DNA of 64,000 bases, taken from contig DAOTVP010000015.1 of assembly GCA_034436155.1 (NCBI GenBank), forward strand, positions 73,538 through 137,537, given 5' to 3'. The notes under the pieces are model-generated. The model searched no databases. It had not been told where the DNA came from and saw only the letters and a program-made list of their open reading frames with translations. Numbering within the stretch: position 1 is the stretch's first letter; every line of letters starts with the position of its first letter. Positions 34,792 through 43,092 of this stretch are shown in pieces. Both the position numbers and the translations under genes were made by a program. This stretch comes from GCA-2794515 sp034436155. GTDB taxonomy: Bacteria; Chloroflexota; Anaerolineae; Aggregatilineales; Phototrophicaceae.

Positions 34792-35228
34792 CGGCAATTG
34801 GTCAATTGTGGCAGAAATTGGCAATCCATCATCAACAACTCGATGACCGTTTGCCCAAACCCGCATCGGATGGTGGCGCATTATACGCCAATCGGATGCT
34901 GTCGCTATTGAACGATTCGTATCATCAAATTTTGGTGGCAGACCACAACGGGCAATTGGTCGGCTTTGTGCTGGGCATGATTGCCGATTACATGCCAGAA
35001 ATATTTTTGCCCGAAACAACAGGTTTTTTAGCCGATATTTTTGTGGATGAAGCCTATCGTGGGGTAGGGGTTGGCAAAAAATTGGTGTCTGCGTTGAGCG
35101 CGTGGTTCAAATCGCGTGGGATTCTGACGATGGAGTGGTATGTCGCCTCAGAAAATGCCCACGCCCGCGCCTTTTGGGAGCATATCGGCGGAAAAGCGTT
35201 GATGATACGGATGCAACTGACTTTATAG
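34710..35228 (+). CDS. GNAT family acetyltransferase, second of a pair
   Basis: About 160-172 residues. Core IVIRPADQADITAIGQLWQK, LVGFVLGMIADYMPEIF, GFLADIFVDEAYRGVGVGKKL (strong motif A, R-G-V-G-V-G) and VASENAHARAFWEHIGGKA. The start is uncertain: ATG 34710, ATG 34725 or GTG 34749 are all inside the upstream GNAT gene; the GTG leaves the most typical N-terminus. The out-of-frame overlap implies translational coupling. This copy has the better-kept acetyl-CoA site. Confidence 0.8.
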   Translation: MDQSHMGAQSPLSVDAIVIRPADQADITAIGQLWQKLAIHHQQLDDRLPKPASDGGALYANRMLSLLNDSYHQILVADHNGQLVGFVLGMIADYMPEIFLPETTGFLADIFVDEAYRGVGVGKKLVSALSAWFKSRGILTMEWYVASENAHARAFWEHIGGKALMIRMQLTL

Positions 35229-35246
35229 TGACACAAAGGGGAAGTT

Positions 35247-35894
35247 ATGCGCTACATACATCCTGTGGGGATTCACGAGAAATTTGTCGCCAGTGGCGAA
35301 TATCCGCACCATCATAGCCAGTGGAGTGTGCATCAATTCCCCGATGGCGCGTGGATGATGCGCGTGGATTGGGATAAACGTGCCATAGATGGCACGAGCA
35401 TCCTCATCGAAGCGTGGCGTAGCCCGATTGCCGAAGGTGGCACTATAGACCGGTTTGATATGTGGGGCTTCGCCGATAAAAATTATCCCATTCAACAGGT
35501 GAAAGCGCGTTATTTTGTGGTGGATAACACCCTCGAAATCAGCTTGCAGATAGATAAACAGCCCCAACTCATCCAATCGCACCGTTTTACATCGGATATG
35601 CGCCTTCTGCCCGATATGCCCCTGTTTTGGGGATATATGACGGCGAAATCGGCGCAGACAGTCGTCTCGTGCGTGTTCGATTTTGCATCACCACAAGCCT
35701 TTTTGCCCGTCATGACACAACCGATTATCACGTCATTGGGTGAAGAAACGCTGATCATCGCCGAAAAATCTCATTTCACACAGCATTATCAGATAGACAA
35801 CCGAAGTGTATGGATCGATACGTTAGGCATCGTGTTGGCATACGAACAAGATGATGTTCGGCATGTCGTCAGAAATTATGCCCGCCGAAAGTGA
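35247..35894 (+). CDS. Hypothetical protein (possible lipocalin-like beta-rich fold)
   Basis: 215 residues with no recognised domain. Alternating hydrophobic strands are common (WMMRVDWDKRAIDGTSILIE, ARYFVVDNTLEISLQID, WIDTLGIVLAYEQDD), with no signal peptide or membrane helix. Such composition would suit a beta-barrel or lipid-binding fold, which is speculation. It begins 18 bp after the GNAT pair and ends 18 bp before a TPR membrane protein, all on the plus strand. Confidence 0.55.
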   Translation: MRYIHPVGIHEKFVASGEYPHHHSQWSVHQFPDGAWMMRVDWDKRAIDGTSILIEAWRSPIAEGGTIDRFDMWGFADKNYPIQQVKARYFVVDNTLEISLQIDKQPQLIQSHRFTSDMRLLPDMPLFWGYMTAKSAQTVVSCVFDFASPQAFLPVMTQPIITSLGEETLIIAEKSHFTQHYQIDNRSVWIDTLGIVLAYEQDDVRHVVRNYARRK

Positions 35895-35912
35895 TAGAGA
35901 TGAAAGGGTTCT

Positions 35913-36902
35913 ATGATTAAAAAATTCTTTTTCTTCCTCGGACCAAACCGCACCCGCGCCTTGTTTTTACTGTTGGCGGGGACAGGTCTTGGCAATTTAT
36001 TGATGAATGTCATCGTGCAAGATAACCCATGGGCGCGAGATGTTCAGACGATACTGGTGTTTGTCTTCCTCATCGGCGCGACGATTATTATCCTCAGTGC
36101 GCTCGACCCGTTTGAACGGGGGCGTTGGATAGGCATCATCGCGCCTGTGATTGGGGCGTTGCTTTTGGCGACCCTCTTTTTTCCGAATGCCTTGCCGATT
36201 GTGTTAGGTGCGGGTTTCGGTTGGATTTTCGCGGGTATCTTTTTATTCCGACCGCGCACCCCTGATGAATACAAACAGGCGGTGCGGGCGCTCCGTAAAA
36301 GTGAATATGACCAAGCGGTCAAATTGATGGATTCGCTCATCAAAGCCGACCCCAAAAATCCGTATCACTATCGCTTTAGGGCAGAAATATTGCGCGTATG
36401 GGGAAAATTACCGCTCGCCAAGCGTGATTATAAAAAAATGACCGAAATCGCGCCCGACATGGCGGTGGCGTGGAATGGCTTGGCAGAAATTTTATTGCAG
36501 ATGGGTGATTATCAAGCCGCGCACGATGCCGCCCTCAAAGCCTATCAACTCGCGCCAGATGAATGGGTATCGGCGTATAATTTAGGCGCAATCGAAGATC
36601 GACTCAGACAATCATCCGATGCCATCGAACACCTTCGCCACGCGCTGAATCAAAAAATCCCCGATGCGCGTCATCGCTTGCTCGTCCATTTTTATATGGC
36701 GCGGAATTATGCCCGTCTAGGCGATTTTGCATCTGCCCAAGAATCGGTCAAGAAAATTCAAAATTTATATGGCGGGATTCAAGAATGGCGTACCCTGATG
36801 AAAAGCGACCAAGCCCAAACCCTGCGTGATTTTATCGAAGCGGATATTAACACCGTCACCGCCTTAGCCGATGGCGATATAACCGTGCAAGAATTGGCGT
36901 AG
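35913..36902 (+). CDS. Membrane protein with C-terminal TPR repeats
   Basis: 329 residues. Four hydrophobic helices in residues 15-110 (LFLLLAGTGLGNLLMNVIV, ILVFVFLIGATIIILSAL and two more), then a cytoplasmic or outside TPR array from about 125 to 300 (EYDQAVKLMDSLIKADPKNP, MAVAWNGLAEILLQMGDYQA, DEWVSAYNLGAIEDRLRQ). TPRs bind other proteins, so it may hold a complex at the membrane. The next gene repeats the same plan, suggesting a duplicated or paired system. Function not known. Confidence 0.7.
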   Translation: MIKKFFFFLGPNRTRALFLLLAGTGLGNLLMNVIVQDNPWARDVQTILVFVFLIGATIIILSALDPFERGRWIGIIAPVIGALLLATLFFPNALPIVLGAGFGWIFAGIFLFRPRTPDEYKQAVRALRKSEYDQAVKLMDSLIKADPKNPYHYRFRAEILRVWGKLPLAKRDYKKMTEIAPDMAVAWNGLAEILLQMGDYQAAHDAALKAYQLAPDEWVSAYNLGAIEDRLRQSSDAIEHLRHALNQKIPDARHRLLVHFYMARNYARLGDFASAQESVKKIQNLYGGIQEWRTLMKSDQAQTLRDFIEADINTVTALADGDITVQELA

Positions 36903-36910
36903 GTGATGCC

Positions 36911-37687
36911 ATGGGGCATGTGATTGCACACATCTTCAAAAATTTTCGGTTGTGGGAACGCCCCAGCCAAATCGCGTTTCTGATGGCGCTCATCCTTGCT
37001 GTTCCCGCATTGGTGTTATCCGTTGCGGGGGATGATAGTGTGCGTGGCTATGCTGTCGCCAGTTTGATGGCGAGTTTATTCATGGCGCAACTCATCTTTC
37101 TATGGGCGAGTCGGGGCATGGTGAGCGATTATACGCGGGCGCAACGTCATTTTTTGCGCGGTGAATTCGACCACGCTCAACGCATCTTGACCGACCATCT
37201 CAGCAAGCATCCCAAAGATGTTCGAGCGATGACCTTATTGGGCAATACCTATCGGCAACTGGGCGATTTAGACCGTAGCCACGCCATTTTGTTAGAAGCC
37301 ATTAACATCCAACCAATGAACCATTTTCCGCTTTATGGATTTGGGCGTACACTATTGGTAGCTGGTCAATATGAACAAGCCTTACCGATTTTTCAGAAAT
37401 CGCTCAAGGCGGGTGGTCATGATGTTACGTATCTGGATATAGGCGAATGTGCCTATCATTTGGGCGATATGACCACCGCACGCGAGGCGTTGACCAAAGG
37501 CTTAACGCTTGCTTCTGCCGATGAAAATCGGGTGTGGATGGCGCAAGCCTTGTTAAATTTGCTCGATAACATCGCGCTACCCCGTTTGAGCGATGCGACA
37601 CGGGCATATTGGACGGCGCAAGCCCACTTATTTGCACATACCCCATATGGGGAGGCGTTAAACCAGATTTTGGCTCATCAAAGATAA
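36911..37687 (+). CDS. Membrane protein with TPR repeats, second of pair
   Basis: 258 residues: two membrane helices (IAFLMALILAVPALVLSVAG and AVASLMASLFMAQLIFLWA), then TPR repeats (FDHAQRILTDHLSKHPKDVR, AMTLLGNTYRQLGDLDRSHA, FGRTLLVAGQYEQALPIFQK) to about residue 220. Starts 8 bp after the related gene 35913-36902. The two share helix-then-TPR layout. Function unknown. Confidence 0.7.
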   Translation: MGHVIAHIFKNFRLWERPSQIAFLMALILAVPALVLSVAGDDSVRGYAVASLMASLFMAQLIFLWASRGMVSDYTRAQRHFLRGEFDHAQRILTDHLSKHPKDVRAMTLLGNTYRQLGDLDRSHAILLEAINIQPMNHFPLYGFGRTLLVAGQYEQALPIFQKSLKAGGHDVTYLDIGECAYHLGDMTTAREALTKGLTLASADENRVWMAQALLNLLDNIALPRLSDATRAYWTAQAHLFAHTPYGEALNQILAHQR

Positions 37688-37706
37688 TCATAGGGAGTCG
37701 TTGACG

Positions 37707-38243
37707 ATGCAATTATTACTCAATCGTGAAGGCAATATATCTGTTTTTCGGGTTGGTTTAGTCGTTGGCATTTTAGGGATTCTTGGGATTGCATTGGGAT
37801 TTTTATCTCTGCAACTCGAAATCGCCAGTCGTCAACAACCGTTTTTTGTGCCTGTCTTTCCGGGCGCGACCGAACTCGATAGAGGCGCAAGCCCAACTCG
37901 TCCACGTTCTGGTCAGGCAGTACGCTATATCGTCTCTGGTGTGACACCAGAAGAAGTGGCGGCGTTTTATCAGGCAGAACTCGATAAACATCTCGGACAA
38001 AATCCCTCGACCATCAATCGTCAATTGTGTGTTCGCAGACCAACCGCAGGTGTTTATGAGACTTATCAAGAAGGCAACGGCACATTACCTTATCATTATG
38101 ATTGCATTTTCGATAACACCTTTTTAGATAATCTTCAATTGACCAAAGTACAAATTCAACCCGGTGTTCGGGATGACATCAATAATTTTAATTTTGAAGG
38201 CAATGTGATTATTTTATATGACCAAATATGGTCGAACCCATAA
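37707..38243 (+). CDS. Membrane-anchored hypothetical protein, Chloroflexota type
   Basis: 178 residues. One N-terminal helix (LVVGILGILGIALGFLSL) then an outside domain: PVFPGATELDRG and YIVSGVTPEEVAAFYQAEL, a pattern I recognise from small Chloroflexota lipoprotein-like proteins. Two Cys (QLCVRR and YDCIFDN) may form a disulfide. ATG 37707 has GGGAG nine bases upstream; a TTG two codons earlier is possible. Follows the TPR pair by 19 bp. Confidence 0.6.
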   Translation: MQLLLNREGNISVFRVGLVVGILGILGIALGFLSLQLEIASRQQPFFVPVFPGATELDRGASPTRPRSGQAVRYIVSGVTPEEVAAFYQAELDKHLGQNPSTINRQLCVRRPTAGVYETYQEGNGTLPYHYDCIFDNTFLDNLQLTKVQIQPGVRDDINNFNFEGNVIILYDQIWSNP

Positions 38244-38249
38244 TGACAT

Positions 38250-38765
38250 ATGAGTGAAGAGACGCAATCTCCATCTGACGAAACAGGTGGATTTCTTTTA
38301 CCCCTTTGGGCGGTTTTGATATTGGGCGCGGTTGTGGTGGGATGCGCTATTTTTAATATTCCCGTTTTTAGTACGCTGTATGGCATCATCTTTCCGCCAA
38401 CCCCACCTATCCCCGCCGATTCGACCCTCGCCCAACGCACAGTGATAGAACATGGTGTCGAAGAGAATCGCTATACCAATCCACAAAATCCGTGTCAAGT
38501 CGTGCAATTTTTCATCGCTGAAAATGGCACATGCGATGTGATGTGGGATGTGTGTAATGGCGCTACATTCACCAATTTGAATCGGTCATTCATCCCATTC
38601 GCCACCTGCAAAGGTGTGACCCCCGCGGGCGCATTTGCAGTACGGTGGGATGTGAAAATAGACTGGCTATTATCACCTGACCAAACGGCATTTCTCATGT
38701 CGCACGAGGTGTTATGGAGTGGGATGCCGTTGCCGACATCCACACCGCCAATTATCTCAGATTGA
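38250..38765 (+). CDS. Single-pass membrane hypothetical protein
   Basis: 171 residues. An N-terminal helix (PLWAVLILGAVVVGCAIFNI) is followed by an outside domain with several Cys (NPCQVVQFF, GTCDVMWDVCNG, ATCKGVT). No known domain. It begins 6 bp after the previous gene and ends the plus-strand run, overlapping a WD40 remnant on the other strand by 14 bp. Confidence 0.55.
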   Translation: MSEETQSPSDETGGFLLPLWAVLILGAVVVGCAIFNIPVFSTLYGIIFPPTPPIPADSTLAQRTVIEHGVEENRYTNPQNPCQVVQFFIAENGTCDVMWDVCNGATFTNLNRSFIPFATCKGVTPAGAFAVRWDVKIDWLLSPDQTAFLMSHEVLWSGMPLPTSTPPIISD

Positions 38766-39051
38766 GTAAAATCACATTGCCGATGTTATCACCCGTGACC
38801 AATAACTGACCATCGGGGCTGAATGCGAGGCTACTCACACCGAAGTTATACCCCGTGAAGCGGTTATTTGCTTTGATGTTAACCACATCCCACACAATGA
38901 CCTGATTATCTGCGCCACCACTGGCTAATAAGTTGCCATCGGGGCTAAAACGCAATTCTGTGATAGCCACACCATCGGCATGACCCGCCAAAACGCCTAA
39001 TTTTTCGTATGTGGTGGCATCATACAGTGCTAATAAGACGAGGATAACCAC
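38752..39051 (-). pseudogene. WD40 repeat remnant (5'-truncated)
   Basis: About 100 codons spelling two WD40 blades: LGVLAGHADGVAITELRFSP with ASGGADNQVIVWDV, then FGVSSLAFSPDGQLLVTGDN. A stop codon lies just upstream of the first usable start (GTG 39051) and no signal peptide, so the protein starts mid-blade. WD40 proteins need about seven blades, so this is most likely the tail of a broken gene. Its repeats resemble common Chloroflexota WD40 proteins rather than the intact gene at 54624-55694. Confidence 0.6.
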
Positions 39052-39083
39052 ACATTATAAAAATTTTACGATTTTTATGCCCA

Positions 39084-40292
39084 TTACGTGACAATTTCCA
39101 ACCACACGATGCCGATAGCCAAGGTTAAGATGGTGATCGGGATGCCTGCGCGTAGATATTCCATGAAGCCTAGTTTGATGCCCCGCGTCCGCGCCACTTC
39201 TGCTACGATGAGGGTCGCCGCCGAGCCGAGTAAGGTCAAATTTCCCGCCAATGTGGATGACATGGCGAGCGTCAGCCATGCTCCTTGTGGATTGGCGAAG
39301 TTATTAATCTCGGTTTTGAGCAACAACACCGCAGGCACATTCGAGATGATATTGCTCAATGCGCCTGTCACCAAACTGAGCGCCGTCACCCCGCTTTGGA
39401 GGAATCCAGAAACCTGTTCAAATATAATTGTGCTGATGCCTGTCGTCTCGATTGCGCCTGTGATGACGAATAGCCCCGCAAAAAATGCCAACAAATCCCA
39501 ATCGAGCGAGAGTAACCGTTCTGGTCTGAGGCGCGAGATGAGCAACAACCCCGCCGCCACACATGCCGATGTCACAATCGGCATGCCGATGAGGAAGGCA
39601 ATCATCAAGCCTCCGACAACGGGCATCACCCGAATCAGCAACGGGTTAAAGGTATGGGGTGGGGGCAATTCGACAGGGGTTAACGGTGTGCGAAATTCAT
39701 CGCGGTATAGCATGATAATCACCACCCAACACACGCCTAGCCCAACCAGAGCGATGGGCGCGAGGTAGGCTAAAAATGTGATATACGGAATCTGGCTCAT
39801 CTGTCCGATGACGACATTTTGTGGGTTGCCCGTGATGGTCGCCACCGACCCCACATTGGCGGCTGTGCCTAATCCGATGAGATACGGAATTGGGTTTCGC
39901 CCCAAACGCAGGGTAATATCCACCACAATCGGCGTGAACATCAAACAAATCGGGTCATTCAAAAAGATGGCAGATAAAATCCCCGATGGAAAGATCACCA
40001 TCGCCAGTAATACCGATGGCGATTTGGCGAGGCGCATCGTCCGACTGCCCACAAACCGAAAAAATCCCGCCAAGCGTAAATTCACATTGATGACCATCAT
40101 CGCGCCCAACAGTAACAATGTGCCTAAATCTATGGCGTGAATGGCTTGTTCTTCGGTGATTGCCCCCACCACGACCAACAATCCCGCTCCGACTAACGCA
40201 ATCGTGGCGCGATTCATCCGTAACTTGGGAATTTCGCCGATGGCAATCGCCACATATATCAACAGGATAAGACCGCCTGTCACCAGTTGCAT
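39084..40292 (-). CDS. ArsB/NhaD/SLC13-type anion or cation transporter
   Basis: 402 residues with about ten to eleven membrane helices. Hallmarks: FLNDPICLMFTPIV (N-x-P/D in the first hairpin loop), GTAANVGSVATITGNPQNVV, and SNIISNVPAVLLL (the second loop). The duplicated N-terminal/C-terminal plan marks the ion-transporter superfamily. Substrate could be arsenite, Na+/H+ or dicarboxylate; no arsenic genes are nearby. AAGGAAG precedes the start. An AT-rich stem-loop (39057-39078) sits after the stop and may help termination. Confidence 0.82.
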   Translation of the reverse strand: MQLVTGGLILLIYVAIAIGEIPKLRMNRATIALVGAGLLVVVGAITEEQAIHAIDLGTLLLLGAMMVINVNLRLAGFFRFVGSRTMRLAKSPSVLLAMVIFPSGILSAIFLNDPICLMFTPIVVDITLRLGRNPIPYLIGLGTAANVGSVATITGNPQNVVIGQMSQIPYITFLAYLAPIALVGLGVCWVVIIMLYRDEFRTPLTPVELPPPHTFNPLLIRVMPVVGGLMIAFLIGMPIVTSACVAAGLLLISRLRPERLLSLDWDLLAFFAGLFVITGAIETTGISTIIFEQVSGFLQSGVTALSLVTGALSNIISNVPAVLLLKTEINNFANPQGAWLTLAMSSTLAGNLTLLGSAATLIVAEVARTRGIKLGFMEYLRAGIPITILTLAIGIVWLEIVT

Positions 40293-40346
40293 ATTGATGC
40301 TTCCTTGAGTGATTTTAGATGAGATAAGACGAGTTTTTATATTTGT

Positions 40347-40418
40347 GGACGATATACGCGCTTCGCGCTAATCGTCCATTACATCATACCCGTAGGAACA
40401 TGATATATCATGTCCGCC
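40347..40418. repeat. Paired asymmetric-hairpin repeat, copy B
   Basis: The first hairpin (40347-40377) is GGACGAT, ATAC, GCGC, TTC, GCGC, TA, ATCGTCC, identical in plan to copy A. The partner half has decayed: only the right arm ATGTCCGCCAT (40411-40420) remains recognisable, followed by the same A-rich run as in copy A. It lies in the 158-bp gap upstream of the transporter and after the cca gene. Confidence 0.7.
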
Positions 40419-40450
40419 ATAAAAAATATGGATTGGTATTTGATTTGGGT

Positions 40451-41881
40451 CTACGATTCTGATTCAATAACACGTTTGATATACACAAAGGCTTCGTCTT
40501 TGGTTTGAATTTGCCCCAATACTTGTGCCTCACGGAGCATTGTTAACAATTTGCCGATATGCTTGCCAGGAGATAATCCAAATTGTGTCACGAGGTCATC
40601 GCCCGTCAACAACGCGGGTGGATTCACAATTTGCTCATAATAGACGAAATACGCGCCGAGTAGATGTTGGCTGTGTTCGAGTCGTTTGAGCCATACATCT
40701 TGTTGGATATGAATCGTTTCGTGTGCCAAATAATATGCCAGCGAGAGTAACACGGCATCTATGCCTGCATCGGCATATTTGCGCCAAAAATAATGCAAGG
40801 CGAGGGGTTCTAGGGCGATATTCGGCAAATCTGCATAAGCCGATACCATCATCACCAGTCGTTTTTTTTCATCGTTGCTCAAGCGCAAAGCGGTGGCGAT
40901 CGTATCGACATCATCCGATGGTAACAGGTGGAGCAACCCGCCCAGCATCAACAGGGCTTTATGCGGGTGCCCATTCGCCCATTCGCTCAAAATATGCGCC
41001 TGAAGCTGTTTACGATAAATATCCAACGCCGTGACTATCATCCCCAAATCGAAAACGGCGGCGGTGGAATCGGTGCGTTGCGGGCTAATAGTTTGATATA
41101 CGCCGTGTAATTTTTCGATGGTGAGCAGGGTATGCGACCAGCCATTATCGGTATGTGGTGATGGTTTTTGGGTATGTAATGCACGGGTTTGTGGGATGAT
41201 ATGCCCCAATAAGCCGACCACCTCTAAAATACGTAAGGCGCTGTGTGGACGTGATAAACTCAATAATTTGATAAATTCATCGCGTATCCGTTCTGGTGAG
41301 ACATGATGAATCGTGTTGGCATGGGTGCGAATGGCGGATAAGGTATCGGGTGTGATTTTTGCCGATAATCCGATGCTTTGGCGCACGGCACGAATCCCGC
41401 GAACAGGATCATTTTGGATAGATTGCGGATTGCATTGGCGGATAATTTTATGATCCAAATCCGCTTCGCCATTTAGCGGGTCTATCAACAAGTTGATGTC
41501 GCCTAACATATCCACCGCCATCGCGTTGATGGTGAAATCGCGGTCGGCTAGATCATCGGCGAGGCTATCTCCCCGAAAACGGGCAATATCAATATGTAGG
41601 GTGATGCCCGCATGGTTCACCCATACCCGCGCCACATCACGCACCTCATCCATGATGTAAATATTGGCATTGAGATGATTGTTCAATCGTCGGGCTAATC
41701 CGATGGCATCTCGTGGCGTGGCGAGATCGATATCGTGAATGGGGTAGTGCAACCACGCATCACGCACGGCACCACCTACAATATAACAGGGGATGTTCCA
41801 GTCGAGAAAAATGTCTTGTAAATCGAGGATAAAATCAGACCACAATAACGGGCGTTTGGGCGTGCGTGGTGTTATGTTCAT
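40451..41881 (-). CDS. cca: CCA-adding tRNA nucleotidyltransferase (class II)
   Basis: Adds or repairs the CCA end of tRNAs. 476 residues. The nucleotidyltransferase head has VGGAVRDAWLHYPIHDIDLA (G-G-x-V-R-D and the D-x-D metal pair), RDFTINAMAVDM, and the amino-acid-like base reader EADLDHKIIRQCNPQSIQND, PVRGIRAVRQS. The C-terminal half is helical, with an HD-like region near 240-310. Poly(A) polymerase of the same family cannot be excluded without comparing the neck. It overlaps hpt by 4 bases (ATGA). Confidence 0.9.
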   Translation of the reverse strand: MNITPRTPKRPLLWSDFILDLQDIFLDWNIPCYIVGGAVRDAWLHYPIHDIDLATPRDAIGLARRLNNHLNANIYIMDEVRDVARVWVNHAGITLHIDIARFRGDSLADDLADRDFTINAMAVDMLGDINLLIDPLNGEADLDHKIIRQCNPQSIQNDPVRGIRAVRQSIGLSAKITPDTLSAIRTHANTIHHVSPERIRDEFIKLLSLSRPHSALRILEVVGLLGHIIPQTRALHTQKPSPHTDNGWSHTLLTIEKLHGVYQTISPQRTDSTAAVFDLGMIVTALDIYRKQLQAHILSEWANGHPHKALLMLGGLLHLLPSDDVDTIATALRLSNDEKKRLVMMVSAYADLPNIALEPLALHYFWRKYADAGIDAVLLSLAYYLAHETIHIQQDVWLKRLEHSQHLLGAYFVYYEQIVNPPALLTGDDLVTQFGLSPGKHIGKLLTMLREAQVLGQIQTKDEAFVYIKRVIESES

Positions 41882-42420
41882 ACTTTAGCGACACCAATAA
41901 ATGGCATATTCCGAAATTTTTCATCGAGGTCTAAGCCATAACCGAAGACAAATTTATCTTCAATTTCAAATCCGACATAATGAATAGGGATTTGTACTTC
42001 GCGCCGCGAGGCTTTATTGAGCAAGGTGCATAATTTGATGCTGGCGGGGTTACGTGCTTCGAGCAACTTGAACACGAATTCGAGCGTTAAGCCACTATCC
42101 ACAATATCTTCTACGATGAGGACATGCTTGTTATCCAGATGAATTTCGAGATCGCGCTCAATCCGCACCACACGGCTACTTTTGCGGTCGCCTTTATGAT
42201 AACTTTTGAACGCCATAAAATCGATTTCGTGCGGGATGTTGATATGGCGGGTTAAATCTGATAAAAAGATGACCCCACCTTTGAGGATGCAAATGAGCAA
42301 TAAATCGCCCGTATTGGCGTAATCTGCCGAAATTTGCGCCCCCAATTCGCGCACACGCGCTTGTAGAGTCGCCTCATCGATGAGGACTTCTTGCAAAAAC
42401 GGTTCATAAGCGGCTTGCAT
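41878..42420 (-). CDS. hpt: Hypoxanthine phosphoribosyltransferase
   Basis: Salvages hypoxanthine and guanine to IMP and GMP. 180 residues, the normal size. PRPP-binding motif VLIVEDIVDSGLTLEFVF, CILKGGVIFLSDL and the C-terminal VGFEIEDKFVFGYGLDLDE block are all present. It overlaps cca by 4 bases and follows the FHA gene by 21 bp, forming an FHA-hpt-cca operon. Some relatives use xanthine; not distinguishable here. Confidence 0.95.
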   Translation of the reverse strand: MQAAYEPFLQEVLIDEATLQARVRELGAQISADYANTGDLLLICILKGGVIFLSDLTRHINIPHEIDFMAFKSYHKGDRKSSRVVRIERDLEIHLDNKHVLIVEDIVDSGLTLEFVFKLLEARNPASIKLCTLLNKASRREVQIPIHYVGFEIEDKFVFGYGLDLDEKFRNMPFIGVAKV

Positions 42421-42441
42421 GTATTTTTCTCGCAGGGTGCA

Positions 42442-42978
42442 TCAACGGAACAAGACTTGAATCGGCAAGCGCCCCAACAGCAACTCATCACCTTTGCGAA
42501 GCACGGTGGGCATATGGGCTTCGAGGCGCACATTGGCTAAGAATGTCCCGTTGGTACTGCCCAAATCGGTGACATACAATTTGCCGTCTTCGATGTGCAT
42601 TCGCACATGTTCGCGTGATACTCCTCTATCCAACGCGCCGTATGGCGTTAAGTCGAGGTCAACACGGGTGCGCGTGCGCGGGTCTGACCGTCCGAGTGTG
42701 ATATTCCCGTTTTTGGGGATGACCACACGCTCGACAATGCCCCGAATCACGAAAATAATTTCCGATTCATCACCCAATAGCCCGGTGCGCCCTGTTCCAC
42801 TTACCCCACTATTTAAACCAAAACGTGGACGTTTATCTTTAGGGATGCTCAACACGCCTGTTTCAGTTTGGCTGTTATGATGGGTAGATAGCCGAGAATC
42901 TTCAGGCAAATCCGGTTTGGGATGCTCGTCATTTGGTGTCTGTGACACATTTGGATTATCATTATTCTGATTATTCAC
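42442..42978 (-). CDS. FHA domain protein
   Basis: 178 residues. Residues 1-70 are disordered (Asn/Asp-rich start). The FHA domain (about 80-170) has the phosphothreonine-site motifs LGRSDPRTRTR, VSREHVRMH and LGSTNGTFLANV. FHA proteins read phospho-Thr from Ser/Thr kinases; no kinase is adjacent. GTG 42978 is the first start in frame with no strong Shine-Dalgarno. It heads the hpt-cca operon. Confidence 0.88.
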   Translation of the reverse strand: MNNQNNDNPNVSQTPNDEHPKPDLPEDSRLSTHHNSQTETGVLSIPKDKRPRFGLNSGVSGTGRTGLLGDESEIIFVIRGIVERVVIPKNGNITLGRSDPRTRTRVDLDLTPYGALDRGVSREHVRMHIEDGKLYVTDLGSTNGTFLANVRLEAHMPTVLRKGDELLLGRLPIQVLFR

Positions 42979-43015
42979 AGTTATACACGCTTTTTAATCT
43001 TTCTGAACAAAATCT

Positions 43016-43044
43016 AGTATAGCACCATCTGGTTTTGTTTGCTA
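43016..43044 (-). promoter_or_regulatory. Possible promoter of the FHA-hpt-cca operon
   Basis: Minus strand TAGCAA (43044-43039), 17 bp, TATACT (43021-43016). The -10 matches 5 of 6; the -35 is weak. It is 38 bp before the GTG start. Confidence 0.4.
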
Positions 43045-43092
43045 ACCTTTTTGCAGATTTTTTTACCACTTCATCGATCAAGGTATGTTCTG

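Noticed and set aside
39088..39768. 226-codon plus-strand frame opposite the transporter
   Set aside because: Asn/Thr/Val-rich mirror of a membrane protein; no motif and it lies wholly inside a strongly conserved coding region.
39084..40292. Arsenite efflux pump ArsB
   Set aside because: The superfamily motifs also fit NhaD and SLC13 carriers; no arsR, arsC or arsA is near.
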